Below, piece by piece: positions 1 through 9,444 of a DNA stretch of 34,528 nt. Below the pieces are notes generated by a model. The model was not told the DNA's origin, did not search any database, and was given only the letters and a program-made list of their open reading frames with translations. Origin of the DNA: Desulfobulbus sp. (GTDB lineage Bacteria > Desulfobacterota > Desulfobulbia > Desulfobulbales > Desulfobulbaceae); the NCBI GenBank assembly GCA_003978695.1, contig QNYF01000056.1, positions 1 through 34,528 on the forward strand. The letters run 5' to 3'. The number at the start of each line of letters is the position of its first letter. Position 1 is the stretch's first letter. A program made the position numbers and the translations under genes.

Positions 1-956
1 CGTCTCATGTCGTCACGGTCAAGCTCTGAAGGGATATCAACTGGCAGATCATAGCTTTTGATGAGCTGTCGAATTGCTGAGGATTCCTCGAGTGAAAGAA
101 AGCCATTTTTCAGAGCAAGGCTTGCTGCCGCACACATACCGATTGCCACTGCAAATCCGTGAATCAGTGTAAAACTGGATGCTGCTTCAACAGCATGACC
201 AATGGTGTGACCATAGTTAAGGATGCGGCGCAGGCCTCCTTCCCGTTCATCGAGTTCAACAACTTCTGCTTTTATCTCACAGCAACGGGCTATAAGGGTT
301 GCGATGGTATTCTTATCAAGAGAAAGTATGGCTTTTCGATGGGTATCAAGAAAAGCAAAAAAATCAGCATCTTTAATTACGCCATATTTAATAACTTCGG
401 CCAGACCACCCTTGAGTTCCTCTAGAGGTAATGTCTGCAAAACATCTGTATCAATATACACAACCTGAGGCTGATAAAAAGTTCCTGCAAGATTTTTTCC
501 CTCAGGTATATCAACACCGGTTTTGCCACCTACAGAGCTGTCTACCTGTGCAAGGAGTGTTGTCGGAATCTGAGCAAAGGGGATACCCCGCATGTAAATT
601 GAGGCCAGAAAACCCGTAATATCTCCTGTCACTCCACCACCAAGAGCAATCAAACCATCCTTTCGATCAAAACCTTGTTGGGCAAGTGTGCTGGCCAGGC
701 TGGCAATTGTCTGGAAATTTTTGCTCATTTCCCCTTGTGGAAAGGTAATGATCTGCGCATCGATCCTGGCTGCGTTCAGGGATTTTATAAGTTGAGAACC
801 ATACAGAGATGCAACATTATCATCACTTATTACACAATAACGATGTGCAAAGGGATGCGCCTGTAAATCATTGGCAATTTTCCCTAGAAGCCCGGATTGA
901 ATATGAATGGGATAACTACGGTCTCCAAGTCCAACAGTAACCAGTGTCTCTGTCAT
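1..956 (-). CDS. aroB: 3-dehydroquinate synthase (partial, C-terminus beyond window edge)
   Basis: The minus strand is open from an ATG at 956 to the window edge (about 318 codons). The ORF track missed it because it has no stop inside the window. The enzyme converts DAHP to 3-dehydroquinate, the second step of the shikimate pathway, in the cytoplasm, using NAD+ and a divalent metal. Visible family motifs are the glycine-rich NAD site (ALGGGVTGD, about residue 105), the PTTLLAQVDSSVGGKTGV block (about 130-150), the GLAEVIKYG motif and the metal-binding NYGHTIGHAVE histidines near residue 260. A good AGGAG site lies just upstream of the ATG. It is downstream of ppaC on the same strand but separated from it by a hairpin terminator, so it may rely on read-through or its own weak promoter. 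The family is usually about 350-370 residues, so only the last 35-50 are missing. Confidence 0.96.
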   Translation of the reverse strand, partial: MTETLVTVGLGDRSYPIHIQSGLLGKIANDLQAHPFAHRYCVISDDNVASLYGSQLIKSLNAARIDAQIITFPQGEMSKNFQTIASLASTLAQQGFDRKDGLIALGGGVTGDITGFLASIYMRGIPFAQIPTTLLAQVDSSVGGKTGVDIPEGKNLAGTFYQPQVVYIDTDVLQTLPLEELKGGLAEVIKYGVIKDADFFAFLDTHRKAILSLDKNTIATLIARCCEIKAEVVELDEREGGLRRILNYGHTIGHAVEAASSFTLIHGFAVAIGMCAAASLALKNGFLSLEESSAIRQLIKSYDLPVDIPSELDRDDMR

Positions 957-1024
957 GGTAAACATCTCCTGAAGGAGGGGCAAAAACGGATCGAACAGGA
1001 AAAAGAATGCACGCTACAAATAAA

Positions 1025-1052
1025 AAAAGGATCGGCAAACGCCGATCCTTTT
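1025..1052 (-). terminator. intrinsic terminator downstream of ppaC
   Basis: A perfect 12-bp inverted repeat (AAAAGGATCGGC / GCCGATCCTTTT) with a 4-base loop. On the minus strand it is followed by an uninterrupted T run (seven T from 1028 to 1022). It lies 24 bp after the ppaC stop and 69 bp before the aroB start, so it should end the ppaC transcript. Confidence 0.85.
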
Positions 1053-1075
1053 GTACATACATTGTACACAAAAAC

Positions 1076-1999
1076 TTAGCAGCCAAATGCTTTCTGCATA
1101 TTGGGTACAGTCTGTTTTTTACGGCTCATCATGCCGGGGATCCACATGGAGTTACCGTCAAGCTTAGAGTCAAATGCACCTTCAACAACTGAAGGATCAT
1201 CAGAAAGAACAACAAGCTGTGTTCCCTCTTTAACAACATCTGTGAGCATGAGAAGAATGGTATGATGTCCGCCTTCTGCTTTCTGCTCTTCCATTGCCTT
1301 ATACAGGTCATCACGGATAGCAGCAACCTGATCAAGGGTAGCAAGCTCAAGCTGACCACAACCTACTTTATTACCGTTCATATCAAAGTCTTTATAATCC
1401 CGGTTGAGCAGATCACGTGCAGGTACACCATCTACAGAGCTTTTTGCTTTCAGCATCGCCATGAACAGCTCATCTGTATCTGTTACACCAGCAATTTCTT
1501 TCAACTCTGCAACTGCTTTTTTGTCCTCGTCTGTACAGGTGGGAGACTTGAAGTTTACGGTATCACTTAAGATAGCGGAAAGCATGAGACCGGCAACTTT
1601 AGGATCAACAGAAGCACCCTGAGTGTCATAAAGTTGTTTAAGAACTGTACCGGTACAACCAACAGGTTTTACACAGCAGAAAATAGGATTGTTGGTGGTT
1701 ACATCACCAATTTTATGATGATCCACAATACCTACAACGTTGTTGGCATCAAGATTATCCGGAGCCTGATTCAAGTCACTGTGATCAACAAGGGCTATGG
1801 TTTTTCCGGTTGCATCCGTCATGATCTCTGGTGCCGCAACACCAAAACGCTCAAGAACAGTTACGGTCTCCGGGTTCATCTCACCCTGCATTACCGGGAT
1901 AGCTTCTTCACCACCAGCTTTGAGTAATTCTGCATAACCAATTGCTGCGGTCACTGAATCGGTATCAGGATTTTTGTGACCTGAAACATAAATAGCCAT
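1076..1999 (-). CDS. ppaC: manganese-dependent (family II) inorganic pyrophosphatase
   Basis: A cytoplasmic DHH-family phosphohydrolase that splits pyrophosphate to phosphate. The 307-residue length is standard for family II enzymes without regulatory CBS domains. Visible motifs are GHKNPDTDS at residues 7-15 (metal-binding His and two Asp), LVDHSD near 71, the DHH motif in VGIVDHHKIGD near 90 and the C-terminal substrate-binding SRKKQ near 292. The start is supported by AAGGAGG 8 bases upstream of the ATG. It follows sat on the same strand. ATP sulfurylase working towards APS makes pyrophosphate, so hydrolysis here would pull sulfate activation forward. A separate promoter and two flanking terminators suggest independent expression from sat. 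Confidence 0.96.
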   Translation of the reverse strand: MAIYVSGHKNPDTDSVTAAIGYAELLKAGGEEAIPVMQGEMNPETVTVLERFGVAAPEIMTDATGKTIALVDHSDLNQAPDNLDANNVVGIVDHHKIGDVTTNNPIFCCVKPVGCTGTVLKQLYDTQGASVDPKVAGLMLSAILSDTVNFKSPTCTDEDKKAVAELKEIAGVTDTDELFMAMLKAKSSVDGVPARDLLNRDYKDFDMNGNKVGCGQLELATLDQVAAIRDDLYKAMEEQKAEGGHHTILLMLTDVVKEGTQLVVLSDDPSVVEGAFDSKLDGNSMWIPGMMSRKKQTVPNMQKAFGC

Positions 2000-2112
2000 A
2001 ATTCTTTTCCTCCTTGAACGGGGTTAACAATATTAAGACAACCAGTTGTTAGACAATGCACCTTTTCTCCGTACCCAAACAAAAGGCAAACAGAGACAGT
2101 ACAAACGATAAA

Positions 2113-2141
2113 AACTTAGCTCTTTAAGCAGTAAGCGTCAA
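2113..2141 (-). promoter_or_regulatory. candidate sigma70 promoter of ppaC
   Basis: On the minus strand TTGACG (2141-2136) and TAAGTT (2118-2113) are separated by 17 bp. The -35 matches 5 of 6 consensus bases but the -10 only 3 of 6. It would give a leader of roughly 105 bases. It lies between the sat terminator and ppaC, where a promoter is needed. The rest of the 2000-2317 gap holds only that terminator and AT-rich sequence with no gene. Confidence 0.5.
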
Positions 2142-2259
2142 GGAGAAAAGGGGTAGAATTTTGTCAGGATAGCAGAATAAGGAATACTGGTTACAGATAT
2201 AAGGAGTGTTTATTAATTAAAAGTAAAAAGTTATAAAAACTTGCAGATTTACATAAAAA

Positions 2260-2290
2260 AAAGGAGATACCCCAGAGGGGTATCTCCTTT
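2260..2290 (-). terminator. intrinsic terminator downstream of sat
   Basis: A perfect 14-bp stem (AAAGGAGATACCCC / GGGGTATCTCCTTT) with a 3-base loop, followed on the minus strand by a T run (the plus strand reads a run of A just before 2260). It begins 28 bp after the sat stop codon. A second small inverted repeat (ATTTCTCA / TGAGAAAT, 2294-2316) sits between the stop and this hairpin. Confidence 0.88.
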
Positions 2291-2317
2291 GAGATTTCTC
2301 AAAAATTCTGAGAAATA

Positions 2318-3595
2318 TTACATGGAGTCACCAGAGGCAGCACCCTGCATTTTAACCTCAACTTTCTCGGTAAGACCTGCATAGTATTTCTTAAGGTGGT
2401 CCAAAACCTCGTCGCGACCGAAATGGTCCACGATTTCAGCACCTTCAGAAAGTGCTTTCCGCAGCTTGGTACCGGAAAGAATAACACGGGACTCTTTATC
2501 ATGGCAGCATGTACGAAGAGAAGCCATACCATCACATTTATGACAGTAGAAGGTCCAGTCAATCTTCATTGGCTGACAGAGAAGATCTTTAGCATCGTCG
2601 CCTGTTTTAGGAATACGATCAAAGATTTCCTGAGCCTCAAACAGACCGTAGAAGTCACCAACACCAGCATGGTCACGACCAATCAGCATGTTGTTAACGC
2701 CGTAGTTCTGACGGAAAGTAGCATGGAGCAGACCTTCACGAGGACCGGCATAACGCATATCAAGAGGATAACCAGCGTTGATAACGTTGTCTTTTACAAA
2801 GTAGTTGTCGATCAGAATCTCAATGGCTTTAACACGGGTGTCGGCTGGGATATCACCGGCCTTCAGGTTACCGATAAGAGAATGAATAAGGCAACCGTCA
2901 CATACTTCGATGGCAATCTTGGCAAGGAACTCATGTGAACGATGCATCGGGTTACGAAGCTGAAGTGCTGCAACTTTAGACCAGCCACGCTCTTCAAACA
3001 TTGCACGAGTCTCAGCAGGTGTAAGGTAAACACCAGGATACTCGGTAGGATACTCACCCTGAGAAAGGACTTTTACAGGACCTGCGATATTGACGTCTTT
3101 CTGGTTCATAACCATGATTACGCCTGGATGATCATCAGGAGCGATCTTCCAAAAGTTGCCGTCTACAGACTCTTCACCTTCGCCCATGAAAACTTTTTCA
3201 CATTCCCATTTTTTATCAGCTTCGGTCATTTCGTACTTCTCGGTTACCTTCATGGTAGCCATGATTTCACCGTCTGCCTCAAGCGCGACCTCGTCACCGA
3301 TATTGATTGCATCGGCATCGTCTTTGGTCACATCCAAAGTGATGGGTACAGGCCAGAAGGTTCCATCAGCCATCTGAAAGTTCTCACAAACGCCCTTCCA
3401 GTCAGCTTTTGTCATGAAGCCATCGAGCGGAGAAAAACCACCGATACCAAGCATGATCAAGTCACCTTTTGCACGAGCACTTACCTGAATTTTTTTCAGA
3501 CCTGCTGCTTTTGCCTTCTCAGCCTCAAGCTCACTACCTTCAAGCAGAGCACAGACAAGACCTTTACCACCATGGGGGGCTACCAACTTTGACAT
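2318..3595 (-). CDS. sat: ATP sulfurylase (sulfate adenylyltransferase)
   Basis: Catalyses ATP + sulfate to APS + pyrophosphate, the activation step of dissimilatory sulfate reduction, or the reverse in sulfur oxidation or disproportionation. The monofunctional type is about 425 residues. Visible motifs are [11 protein letters not shown] (about 212-222, nucleotide-binding HxxH region), [12 protein letters not shown] (about 305) and a cysteine cluster [14 protein letters not shown] (about 350) resembling the zinc site of prokaryotic dissimilatory Sat. No APS kinase domain is present. The ORF track starts at 3643; I prefer the internal ATG at 3595 because GAGAGGA lies just upstream and [10 protein letters not shown] is the usual family N-terminus. 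Own promoter and terminator are visible. No aprAB or qmo genes lie in this window. Confidence 0.96.
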   Translation of the reverse strand: MSKLVAPHGGKGLVCALLEGSELEAEKAKAAGLKKIQVSARAKGDLIMLGIGGFSPLDGFMTKADWKGVCENFQMADGTFWPVPITLDVTKDDADAINIGDEVALEADGEIMATMKVTEKYEMTEADKKWECEKVFMGEGEESVDGNFWKIAPDDHPGVIMVMNQKDVNIAGPVKVLSQGEYPTEYPGVYLTPAETRAMFEERGWSKVAALQLRNPMHRSHEFLAKIAIEVCDGCLIHSLIGNLKAGDIPADTRVKAIEILIDNYFVKDNVINAGYPLDMRYAGPREGLLHATFRQNYGVNNMLIGRDHAGVGDFYGLFEAQEIFDRIPKTGDDAKDLLCQPMKIDWTFYCHKCDGMASLRTCCHDKESRVILSGTKLRKALSEGAEIVDHFGRDEVLDHLKKYYAGLTEKVEVKMQGAASGDSM

Positions 3596-3714
3596 AATTT
3601 TTTCCTCTCTTGTTAGGGTTCCGTTAGAATAACGAAATGACAAACTTACTTAACGTGGACTTCTTAAATCCGCCATGATTCAACGAGTGAACCATCATTC
3701 ATAAAAGCATTAAT

Positions 3715-3743
3715 ATATAAAGACCAGAGCTGCAATAAGTCAA
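3715..3743 (-). promoter_or_regulatory. candidate sigma70 promoter of sat
   Basis: On the minus strand TTGACT (3743-3738) and TTATAT (3720-3715) are 17 bp apart, with TATATATTAA continuing downstream. This would give a leader of about 110 bases before the sat ATG. It is the only clear promoter in the 308-bp gap 3596-3903. The remainder of that gap holds no gene or terminator that I can see, apart from an 8-base direct repeat (GCGTATTG on the minus strand). Confidence 0.6.
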
Positions 3744-3903
3744 GCAAAAAAACCTTTTACATGTTCCTGAACAAATCAATCAATACGCCTGATAAGCATT
3801 CTGTGTTATCGATACTCAAGGGACAAAACGAGCAATATTTTTCGATTATCTGCAAGCAATACGCTCAGCTCATATACATCATGAGATACGGATACAGTTC
3901 AGA

Positions 3904-5142
3904 CTAATGAATGGTCTTTGCGTATTCTCCTTTTTTCATCTGCTTAAGTATGGTTCCTCTGGTGTTTCGTGCTTGATTGAGCATAATGACGTAGGCTTTA
4001 CCGTTGGGGAGATACCCCGCATAGTTATAAATCCCCTTCATGCTGCCGGATTTGGTTAAACAGCCAAAATGCTTCCGCAGGAGAGAAGCCCGGGGCTTAA
4101 AGACTTTAAGCACAGAGAGCATGGCCCTTGCGGTAAGACGATTATTTCGTGACAGTCCGGCACCTTCTTCCTGAACAATAGCTCCGGCCGTTTTTTTACC
4201 GAGTTTACGGATCAGAACCTGTCGCATTGCTTTATGGGCCTTTTGCCAGGTTGCCGGATAACCGAATTCTTCTGCTCCACAGGCAAGGTAAACCAGATTT
4301 GCGATAAAATTCGATGAATACTTGAGCATCGAAGAGACAAGATATTGCAGATTTTTACTGCTGTAATGGACATATACGAGAACAGCATCAGCAGGAATTT
4401 TTTTTATACCTGTGTCTCCCTGCCCGGGAATACCAGCTTTATGCTGCATGGCTCTAAACAGCTGGGTTGTGTATCGGGCCATTTGCTGATCCGCATTACA
4501 AAAATCCCGGCAGATATTTATCCTGTAACTGCCAGGCAAAAAATTATCCGCCACTTCAGCCATGAGTTCAATATATGGAGTTTGCTGTTCCCCGGAAACA
4601 ACACGACGTTTTTTTGTCACTCTCACTGGTATGCTGTTAAAATTAACAGCAATCGGGCCTACAGGGGCATCATAAGGGTTGTCAGAAAATTCACTGCCGG
4701 GTACCTGGTGCTCAAGTGCAAACGAAGAGTTGTCAACAAATATTGAATTGATCTCCCCTACTCCACGGTGTTTAAGCTCAGCAAAAATATCTTTGATCTC
4801 CTCAGAAATCAGTAACGGATCACCAAATCCTTGAATATACAGATCGTTTTGCTCATCTAAATAAAAATTCGTTTTAAACCTGAAATCAGGACCGAGAATT
4901 GAAAAAGCGGTTAGAGCTGTTGGGATTTTGAGAATACTTGCCGGAACAAAAGCTTTATCAGCATTACAGGAAGAAATAATTTTTCCGTTGTTATCGCTGA
5001 CCCCGTAGGATCCGTTTTGGATAAGCCTGGAAAAAGAAGGGCAGGCTGCAAGCGCAACCTGCCCCATTACCGTAAAAAAATTCAAGACAAAAAATGCAAC
5101 AAATACGGCAGAAAATACAAACCATTCTTCCCGTTGTCTCAT
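3904..5142 (-). CDS. dacB: S13-family D-alanyl-D-alanine carboxypeptidase / penicillin-binding protein (PBP4-like), exported
   Basis: A periplasmic serine peptidase expected to trim or cleave peptidoglycan stem peptides. The three penicillin-binding motifs are visible: SILK in PASILKIP (SxxK, nucleophile, about residue 70), YSSN (SxN, about 280) and KSGSMKG (KTG box, with Ser for Thr, about 365). About 412 residues is shorter than E. coli PBP4, consistent with a reduced inserted domain. The ORF track begins at a TTG (5163) overlapping the trpB stop. The ATG at 5142 gives a clean signal peptide (MRQREEW then a hydrophobic stretch ending VALA), so I prefer it, although its ribosome site is weak. 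The start is 18 bp after the trpB stop, so the two are probably co-transcribed. The symbol is by family; the exact activity is inferred. Confidence 0.86.
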   Translation of the reverse strand: MRQREEWFVFSAVFVAFFVLNFFTVMGQVALAACPSFSRLIQNGSYGVSDNNGKIISSCNADKAFVPASILKIPTALTAFSILGPDFRFKTNFYLDEQNDLYIQGFGDPLLISEEIKDIFAELKHRGVGEINSIFVDNSSFALEHQVPGSEFSDNPYDAPVGPIAVNFNSIPVRVTKKRRVVSGEQQTPYIELMAEVADNFLPGSYRINICRDFCNADQQMARYTTQLFRAMQHKAGIPGQGDTGIKKIPADAVLVYVHYSSKNLQYLVSSMLKYSSNFIANLVYLACGAEEFGYPATWQKAHKAMRQVLIRKLGKKTAGAIVQEEGAGLSRNNRLTARAMLSVLKVFKPRASLLRKHFGCLTKSGSMKGIYNYAGYLPNGKAYVIMLNQARNTRGTILKQMKKGEYAKTIH

Positions 5143-5159
5143 TGACCCTGTTGTACTAA

Positions 5160-6503
5160 TCAACCGATTTTTGGCAGCTTGGCAAGACTTTCTGCAATGG
5201 CCTCAGTCGGGTAAGCATAATCATGCAACTCTCCGTTAAAATAGGCATCATAGGCTGCCATATCAATTAAGCCATGGCCTGAAAAGTTAAAGAGAATGGT
5301 CTTGGGATCATCAGGGTCTTTCATGGCCTCAATGATTGCACCACGGATGGCATGGGTAGTTTCCGGAGCAGGAATAATGCCTTCTGTACGGGCAAACAGG
5401 ACACCGGCTTCAAAACACTCTAACTGGTGTACGCTCTTTGGCTCAATAATATTGTCACGGATAAGCGCTGAAATAATCGGAGCCATTCCATGATAACGCA
5501 GGCCTCCGGCATGGATACCAGGTGGCATGAAATCGTGTCCCAGGGTATGCATGTAGAGAAGCGGGGTACGCATAGCCACATCTCCTGAGTCATAGGCAAG
5601 TTTGCCAGAAGTCATCGACGGGCAGGAAGCTGGCTCATAGCCGACAAACTTAATTTTTTTACCGTCAAGATAATCGGGAACAAACGGCCCCATAAGCCCT
5701 GCAAAGTTTGAACCACCACCGCAGCAGCCCACAACCACATCCGGATATTCACCAGCAATTTCCATCTGTTTTTTGGCCTCAAGGCCAATAATTGACTGAT
5801 GAAGAATGACATGGTTCAAAACCGAACCAAGTGCATAGTTTGTGTCCTCACGGCTGGCAGCATCTTCCAGAGCTTCAGAAATAGCAATACCAAGTGAGCC
5901 CGGGGTATTGGGATCTTTTGCAAGGACTTCCCTGCCGATTTCAGTATCCTCGCTGGGACTGGCAACAATATCAGCACCAAAGGTGTGCATTATTGATTTA
6001 CGGTAAGGTTTTTGATCATACGAACAGCGAACCATGAACACCTTGCATTCAAGGCCGAATTTGGATGTTGCCAACGACAAAGCTGATCCCCACTGACCGG
6101 CCCCGGTCTCTGTTGCAAGACGTTTTACTCCCTCGATCTTATTATAATATGCCTGAGGAACTGCGGAATTCGGCTTATGGCTGCCCACCGGAGAGACCCC
6201 TTCATTCTTGAAGAAAATTTTGGCTTTGGTGCCAAGTGCTTGTTCAAGCTTATATGCCCTTACCAGGGGGGATGGCCGCCATATTTTATAGACCTCCATT
6301 ACCTCGTCGGGAATCTTGATAAATCGTTCCGGACTCATCTCCTGCTCAAGAAGCCCCATGGGGAAAACCTGGGCAAGTTTCTCCGGAGCCATAGGTTCTG
6401 TAGTTTCCGGGTCAAGAGGAGGCTGCAGTCCGCCTGGAATATCCGGGCCAACATTATACCAGCTGGTAGGCATCTCATCTTCGCGCAGGACAATCTTCTT
6501 CAT
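5160..6503 (-). CDS. trpB: TrpB2-type tryptophan synthase beta chain (PLP enzyme)
   Basis: A PLP enzyme of about 447 residues that condenses indole with serine to tryptophan. The length, the [10 protein letters not shown] lysine motif (about residue 105, HKPN instead of the HKTN of TrpB1) and [11 protein letters not shown] (instead of GAGQHG) point to the TrpB2 subgroup (TIGR01415), not the classical TrpB that pairs with Trp[13 protein letters not shown] (about 240) is the PLP-phosphate loop. No trpA or other trp gene is adjacent; the neighbours are a radical SAM gene upstream and a PBP downstream. Known TrpB2 proteins can salvage indole or work without tight TrpA binding, so the role here is uncertain. 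The start is the ATG at 6503, preceded by AAGGAG; the GTG at 6509 lies inside that site. Confidence 0.92.
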   Translation of the reverse strand: MKKIVLREDEMPTSWYNVGPDIPGGLQPPLDPETTEPMAPEKLAQVFPMGLLEQEMSPERFIKIPDEVMEVYKIWRPSPLVRAYKLEQALGTKAKIFFKNEGVSPVGSHKPNSAVPQAYYNKIEGVKRLATETGAGQWGSALSLATSKFGLECKVFMVRCSYDQKPYRKSIMHTFGADIVASPSEDTEIGREVLAKDPNTPGSLGIAISEALEDAASREDTNYALGSVLNHVILHQSIIGLEAKKQMEIAGEYPDVVVGCCGGGSNFAGLMGPFVPDYLDGKKIKFVGYEPASCPSMTSGKLAYDSGDVAMRTPLLYMHTLGHDFMPPGIHAGGLRYHGMAPIISALIRDNIIEPKSVHQLECFEAGVLFARTEGIIPAPETTHAIRGAIIEAMKDPDDPKTILFNFSGHGLIDMAAYDAYFNGELHDYAYPTEAIAESLAKLPKIG

Positions 6504-6555
6504 GATCACTCCTTAAGAATTATGTTTGTACTAGAATTGGCTCACATTCACGTTA

Positions 6556-6597
6556 AAAAGGATACCCCTGTCTTGATCCACACAGTCTCCTTTTCAA
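6556..6597 (-). terminator. weak, interrupted hairpin between the radical SAM gene and trpB
   Basis: On the minus strand AAAAGGA and TCCTTTT frame an inner CTGT/ACAG pairing, and the outer arm ends in five T. The stem has internal mismatches, so it may be a partial terminator or attenuator or may be chance. It is in the 127-bp gap after the radical SAM stop codon. Confidence 0.3.
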
Positions 6598-6630
6598 TTC
6601 TGTAGTGTTTAACGCATAGATAAATTTTTC

Positions 6631-9168
6631 TCAACTCTTTGCCGCAACTTCCCGGGAACTGATTTTGACTATTCGTGTAAGCAGAGCCTCAGTATTACTG
6701 AGCCCCAGTACCTTTTCCAGAATTTCACGGGGATTTGTCCCCGCAGCATTATGGGGATGGAGGAGGTCAACAAACAATGTTTCTTCCTTAAGATTGATGC
6801 CGTGTACAAGGGGTTTTACATCGAGTTCCCGTTTTTTTCTTTTTCGGATTCTCTCAACAATAAACTCATCCTTCTCAGAAAAAACAGCTAGTTTTTCTTT
6901 GACATAATCTGTTTTGACTGAGTCCGGAAAACGCATTTCATAATGAATCAGGCATGAGACCGGTGATTTTTTAACAACAGGGGCTACATCTGTAACTCGA
7001 ATAAAACCAGGCAGCTGCTGATTGAGTTTTTTCACAACCTCATCGGGTTTGTTGAGAGGAACGGCAAGATCCATGTCAAAATATTCCACATGACTCTCAA
7101 CACCAACCGGCAGGGCCTGGCTGAAAGAAACCCGTGGGGAAGGATTATATCCCTGTGAAAAAAGAAGCGGCAAGCCCGCCCGTTGTAAAACCCGAAAAAT
7201 GAGTTGCAGCACTTCAAGGTGGCCAAGGAACCTGGCGTCACCTGTTCTTGAATAATGTACCCTGTAACTGAATACAGTACGTTCCTGCTGCTTATTGTCT
7301 TTACGATTACTTGACTTGAGAGCGGGAGAATGCCGTGAAGTCTCCGGCGGATTGACCTTTGGCTTAAGTGTCTTAAAATCGCAAAGACCACATTGCTGAC
7401 ATTTATGATTTCGACAATCCGGCGTATAGGTCTGTTGCAGCGATTTTTCATATTCCTTTTGTAAATAGCTCCTATCAACCCCGCAATGCAGATGATCCCA
7501 GGGCAGGAGTTCATCCATGTCTCTTGCCCGTAAATACCAGTCTAAATCAAGCTTCGCATTTTCCGCTGCTTTTTGCCAGCGCGTGAGATTAAAATGTTCA
7601 GACCAGCCGTCAAGACGGGCACCTGCCCGCCAGGCTGTCTCAAGCAGAACAGAAAGTTTGCGGTCACCCCTGGAAAAAACTCCTTCCAGGTATGACTGGT
7701 ATGGATCGTGCCATTTAAGCTTAAATCCCTTGCGCGGTAATGTATTTTTTAAACGGTCAATTCGTTCTTTTGATTCTTCAAGAGTCAACTGAGCTGCCCA
7801 TTGAAACGGTGTGTGAGGTTTAGGGACAAAGGTGGCAACAGATACATTAATCTGGGCCCGCTTTCCCTGGGCCTCCTTTCTGGCCCGGACTGCAAGCTCA
7901 ACTATACCATCAACGTCTTCCATTGTCTCCGTGGGAAGACCAATCATAAAATAGAATTTAATCAGGTTCCAACCTGCCCCGAAGGCATCCTGGCAGCTCT
8001 TCATTAAATCCTGTTCTGTGATGCCCTTATTAATCACCTCACGCAAGCGGTCTGTTCCTGCCTCGGGAGCCACGGTAAATCCTGTTTTTCGTACCCGTTT
8101 AATCTGATTAATAACTTCCGGGGTAAGCGTGCCGACCCGCATTGACGGCAGTGACACAGAAACGTATTCATGAACATACCTGTCCATGAGTTTTACAAGC
8201 AGATCAGGAAGACAGGAAAAATCGCCGCTTGACAGAGAAAGAAGAGCCAGCTCATCAAACCCTGAGCTTTTTATTCCCTCTTCCGCGAGCCGCAGGATAT
8301 CTTCAACAGAACGCTCCCGCACTGGTCGATAAATCATTCCGGCCTGACAAAATCTGCAGCCCCTGGTGCAGCCACGTGCGATCTCAACTCCAAGCCTGTC
8401 GTGTACAGCTTTTACCAGAGGAACCAATGGTTGAACCAGGATATCAACAGGAGGCAGTTCAGAAAGAACTCTTCTTGTTACCCTGTCATAGTCTTCCACA
8501 AGAGGGGTGACTTCCACAAGCTCCTGTCCTTTATATCGTGGTTCAAAGAATTGTGGCACATAGACACCATCAATCTTAGCAAGCATGTGCAGTATTTCGA
8601 TCCGGGAATGCCCCTGCGCTTTGCCTGTTCGCACAGTCTCAATAATCTCCAGCACAACTTCCTCTCCATCGCCAAGAACTACTGCATCAAAAAAATCAGC
8701 TACAGGTTCCGGGTTAAGCGCACAAGATCCCCCGGCAATGACAAAAGGATCACTTTTTTGCCGCTGCTCTGCCCGAAGCGATATTCCGCTCAAATCGATA
8801 ATGGTGAGGATATTGGTGTAGCAGAGTTCATAGGGCAGAGTAATGCCTATAATATCAAAATCAGACAGTGCGTGGCGCTGTTCTATGGAAAACAGAGGAA
8901 GGTTATTAAGCCGTAACTGCTCCTCCATATCTACATCAGGGGCATAACATCGATCTGCTGCTAATCCTGTCTGTTGATTAATGATATGGTAAAGAATCTG
9001 TAACCCCTGATGTGACATGCCGATTTCGTACAAATCAGGAAAAACGAGAACAATGGAACACTCGGCGGAAGAAAGGTCACAGCACACACTGTTGAGTTCT
9101 CCTCCAATATATCTTCCTGGTTTTTTGACAAGAGGAAGGACTTGGTCAATATTTGGTATTTTACTCAT
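6631..9168 (-). CDS. radical SAM protein (TIGR03960-like) fused to a TIGR03936/DUF2344-like domain
   Basis: About 845 residues. The N-terminal part (GRYIGGELNSV, then a cobalamin-binding-like segment with GMSHQGLQILYHI) leads into a radical SAM core with the 4Fe-4S motif CTRGCRFCQAG near residue 267-275, then GLPTETMEDVDG. A small cysteine motif CRNHKCQQCGLC lies near 595. After a charged linker (about 600-615) a second domain begins with FSYRVHYSRTGDARFLGHLE and contains FSQGYNPSPRVSFSQALPVG, the signature of TIGR03936-type proteins. In other bacteria these are neighbouring genes, often near RNase E/G or ribosomal genes; here they are one chain. The substrate is unknown; an RNA-modification role has been suggested for the family. 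The start is moved from 9255 to the ATG at 9168, because the first 29 residues look unlike the family. No strong ribosome site is visible. Confidence 0.86.
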   Translation of the reverse strand: MSKIPNIDQVLPLVKKPGRYIGGELNSVCCDLSSAECSIVLVFPDLYEIGMSHQGLQILYHIINQQTGLAADRCYAPDVDMEEQLRLNNLPLFSIEQRHALSDFDIIGITLPYELCYTNILTIIDLSGISLRAEQRQKSDPFVIAGGSCALNPEPVADFFDAVVLGDGEEVVLEIIETVRTGKAQGHSRIEILHMLAKIDGVYVPQFFEPRYKGQELVEVTPLVEDYDRVTRRVLSELPPVDILVQPLVPLVKAVHDRLGVEIARGCTRGCRFCQAGMIYRPVRERSVEDILRLAEEGIKSSGFDELALLSLSSGDFSCLPDLLVKLMDRYVHEYVSVSLPSMRVGTLTPEVINQIKRVRKTGFTVAPEAGTDRLREVINKGITEQDLMKSCQDAFGAGWNLIKFYFMIGLPTETMEDVDGIVELAVRARKEAQGKRAQINVSVATFVPKPHTPFQWAAQLTLEESKERIDRLKNTLPRKGFKLKWHDPYQSYLEGVFSRGDRKLSVLLETAWRAGARLDGWSEHFNLTRWQKAAENAKLDLDWYLRARDMDELLPWDHLHCGVDRSYLQKEYEKSLQQTYTPDCRNHKCQQCGLCDFKTLKPKVNPPETSRHSPALKSSNRKDNKQQERTVFSYRVHYSRTGDARFLGHLEVLQLIFRVLQRAGLPLLFSQGYNPSPRVSFSQALPVGVESHVEYFDMDLAVPLNKPDEVVKKLNQQLPGFIRVTDVAPVVKKSPVSCLIHYEMRFPDSVKTDYVKEKLAVFSEKDEFIVERIRKRKKRELDVKPLVHGINLKEETLFVDLLHPHNAAGTNPREILEKVLGLSNTEALLTRIVKISSREVAAKS

Positions 9169-9444
9169 ATTTTTCAGGGGATAGTTAATGTTGAGGAAAA
9201 AACATCCTGTGGAAAAGGGAACAAAAAAGGGTATTGATACGGTTAGCGGCGACAATGTAATTTTACAAAAAGCTGCTTTTTTGATAAAGAAGAGTATCTT
9301 AATAATGTGCTATGCACCTCTTCATAAATTGTAGTAGAATATAAGCATAATAAAAATAATTGTTCACTGATCACGGGGTTGAAGACTCGCTTTTCACAAC
9401 CTCAGAGTTGTTAATTATCGCCAATTGAAAATAAAAGAGGACAA

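Noticed and set aside
2942-3592. 216-residue plus-strand ORF and its neighbour at 2396-2938
   Set aside because: Both are antisense shadows of sat, whose active-site motifs lie on the minus strand.
8401-8916. 171-residue plus-strand ORF
   Set aside because: Antisense to the radical SAM gene; no ribosome site or recognisable motif.
9169-9255. 29-residue N-terminal extension of the radical SAM gene
   Set aside because: It is hydrophobic and unlike the family start; the family-like sequence begins at MSKIPNIDQV.
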